Shown one piece after another: positions 7,445-8,253 of a stretch of 8,253 bases of DNA. Source of the stretch: an uncultured Clostridia bacterium (GTDB lineage Bacteria; Bacillota; Clostridia; TANB77; CAG-508); assembly GCA_947629965.1 (NCBI GenBank), contig CANRFS010000058.1, forward strand, positions 1-8,253, given 5' to 3'. The notes beneath the pieces are model-generated. The model was not told where the DNA came from. It searched no databases and was given only the letters and a program-made list of their open reading frames with translations. A program made the translations under genes and the position numbers. Position 1 is the stretch's first letter; the number at the start of each line of letters is the position of its first letter.

Positions 7445-7615
7445 GTGTCAGAAATAAAAGTTAATAACGGTAATATAGAAGACGCATTAAGAAGATTTAA
7501 AAGACAATGCGTAAGAAATGGTGTTTTGCAAGAGGTAAGAAAAAGAGAACACTATGAAAAACCTAGTGTAAAGAGAAAGAAAAAATCAGAAGCAGCAAGA
7601 AAAAGAAAATTTTAG
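7445..7615 (+). CDS. rpsU: 30S ribosomal protein bS21
   Basis: bS21 is a small basic protein of the 30S subunit, near the 3' end of 16S rRNA, involved in initiation. The 56-residue product has family-typical length and features: IKVNNGNIEDALRRFKRQC near the N-terminus, then VRKREHYEKPSVKRKKKSEAARKRKF, a strongly basic tail. The start is GTG at 7445, chosen because it gives the expected Met-Ser-Glu-Ile-Lys-Val beginning and is preceded by a GGAGG at 9 bases. There is no ATG at this position. The stop is TAG at 7613-7615. It is preceded by a perfect sigma-A promoter and followed, after a hairpin, by yqeY, a pairing common in Bacillota. Confidence 0.96.
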   Translation: MSEIKVNNGNIEDALRRFKRQCVRNGVLQEVRKREHYEKPSVKRKKKSEAARKRKF

Positions 7616-7634
7616 AATATAAGTTAGAAATTAG

Positions 7635-7676
7635 AGGTGAGAAGTTAAAAAAATATATAAAAACTTTTCACCTTTT
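7635..7676 (+). terminator. Hairpin with short T tract between rpsU and yqeY (terminator or attenuator)
   Basis: AGGTGAGAAGTT (7635-7646) pairs with AACTTTTCACCT (7662-7673), 12 bp with one G-T wobble, around a 15-base A/T loop, followed by TTTATCAT. With only three further Ts after the stem it may be partial, giving more rpsU than yqeY message. I see no good separate promoter for yqeY, so some readthrough is needed. Confidence 0.65.
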
Positions 7677-7700
7677 ATCATATGTAGGGAGGAAGAAAAT

Positions 7701-8141
7701 ATGTTAAAAGAGAAATTAATGGAAGATTTAAAAGAATCTATGAAAGAAAAACAAGTGTTAAGAAAGAACGTTGTTCAAATGGTAAGGGCAGCAATACTTC
7801 AAGTTGAAAAAGATAAACAATTAGAACTTGATGATAATCAAATATTAGAAATAATAGCAAAAGAAGCTAAAAAAAGGAAAGATTCATTAGCAGATTATGA
7901 AAAAAGCGGAAGGCAAGACTTAATTGACCAAGTTAATGAAGAAATAAAAATAATATCAGAATATTTACCAAAACAATTAAGTAAAGAAGAAATAACAAAT
8001 ATCGTAAAAGAAGTAATAGAAGAAGTAGGAGCAACAAGCATTAAAGATATGGGTAAAGTAATGAAGACCGCAAAAGAAAAAATAGGAGCAGTCGCAGACG
8101 GCAAAACAATAAATGAGGTAGTTAGAGAATTACTAAATTAG
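7701..8141 (+). CDS. yqeY: GatB/YqeY domain-containing protein
   Basis: This 146-residue cytosolic protein belongs to the YqeY family, related to the C-terminal tRNA-interacting part of GatB in the tRNA-dependent amidotransferase. Its own cellular role is not firmly established. Recognisable family segments are RKNVVQMVRAAI (about 21-32), the KEAKKRKDSLADYEKSGRQDL stretch (about 54-74), ISEYLPKQLS (about 85-94), and the C-terminal VGATSIKDMGKVM and ADGKTINEVVRELL blocks. Length matches the usual 145-150 residues. The ATG at 7701 has GGGAGGA (7687-7693) as ribosome binding site with about 8 bases of spacing. It lies 85 bp after rpsU and is probably cotranscribed with it through the intervening hairpin. 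No strong terminator follows it within the window. Confidence 0.95.
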   Translation: MLKEKLMEDLKESMKEKQVLRKNVVQMVRAAILQVEKDKQLELDDNQILEIIAKEAKKRKDSLADYEKSGRQDLIDQVNEEIKIISEYLPKQLSKEEITNIVKEVIEEVGATSIKDMGKVMKTAKEKIGAVADGKTINEVVRELLN

Positions 8142-8181
8142 TGATATAAATTGTAATTTGTGTAATTGTTTTTAAATTAAT

Positions 8182-8209
8182 TTGATTAGTAAAATAGTTT
8201 AAATATAAT
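8182..8209 (+). promoter_or_regulatory. Candidate promoter for a gene beyond the window
   Basis: TTGATT (8182-8187), a 16-bp spacer and a perfect TATAAT (8204-8209) lie 40 bp past the yqeY stop. A start near 8216 would leave the rest of the window as leader; the ATG at 8244 is followed at once by AAA TAA and is not a gene start. In a sequence this AT-rich, a TATAAT alone is weak evidence. Confidence 0.4.
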
Positions 8210-8253
8210 TTTTGAAATAGGAGCTTCGAATCCAAAATTATTATGAAATAATA

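Noticed and set aside
8223..8236. TTCGAATCC resembling a tRNA T-loop near the window end
   Set aside because: The flanking bases (GGAGC and CCAAA) do not form the needed 5-bp T stem, and no acceptor, D or anticodon arm is visible upstream.

Overview
The window looks like a low-GC (roughly one-third G+C by eye) Bacillota chromosome segment, most likely from a Clostridia-type lineage. The support is: AT-rich third codon positions with AGA as the dominant arginine codon; strong purine-rich ribosome binding sites (AAAGGGGG, AGGGGGA, AAGGAGA, GGGAGGA); a beta' subunit with the short Firmicutes-style trigger-loop segment; and the rpsU-yqeY pair common in that phylum. I cannot assign a genus.

Layout. 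Positions 1-2277 hold the 3' two thirds of rpoB (RNA polymerase beta), entering the window inside the rifampicin-binding cluster. rpoC (beta') follows after 23 bp and runs to 5838, but its reading frame is broken by one extra base at 2549/2550, directly after the last cysteine of the N-terminal zinc site. A strong hairpin at 5843-5876 separates rpoC from a convergent gene on the minus strand (5891-6157) for an unrecognised 88-residue protein with three likely membrane segments. That gene and the next one, a PRPP synthetase (prs, 6406-7353), are divergently transcribed from facing promoters in the 248-bp gap. After prs comes a perfect-consensus sigma-A promoter, then rpsU (ribosomal protein bS21, 7445-7615), a hairpin with a short T tract, and yqeY (7701-8141). 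The last 110 bp contain a candidate promoter for a gene beyond the window.

How the genes fit together. Most of the window is growth-linked housekeeping: transcription (rpoB, rpoC), nucleotide precursor supply (prs), translation (rpsU) and a GatB-related protein (yqeY). rpoBC is not followed by the usual rpsL-rpsG-fusA-tuf genes, so the classical rif-str linkage is broken here. I found no mobile element, CRISPR array, RNA gene or recognisable new system. The points most worth checking are the rpoC frameshift, the variant active-site residues in Prs, the rpsU leader, and the small membrane protein.
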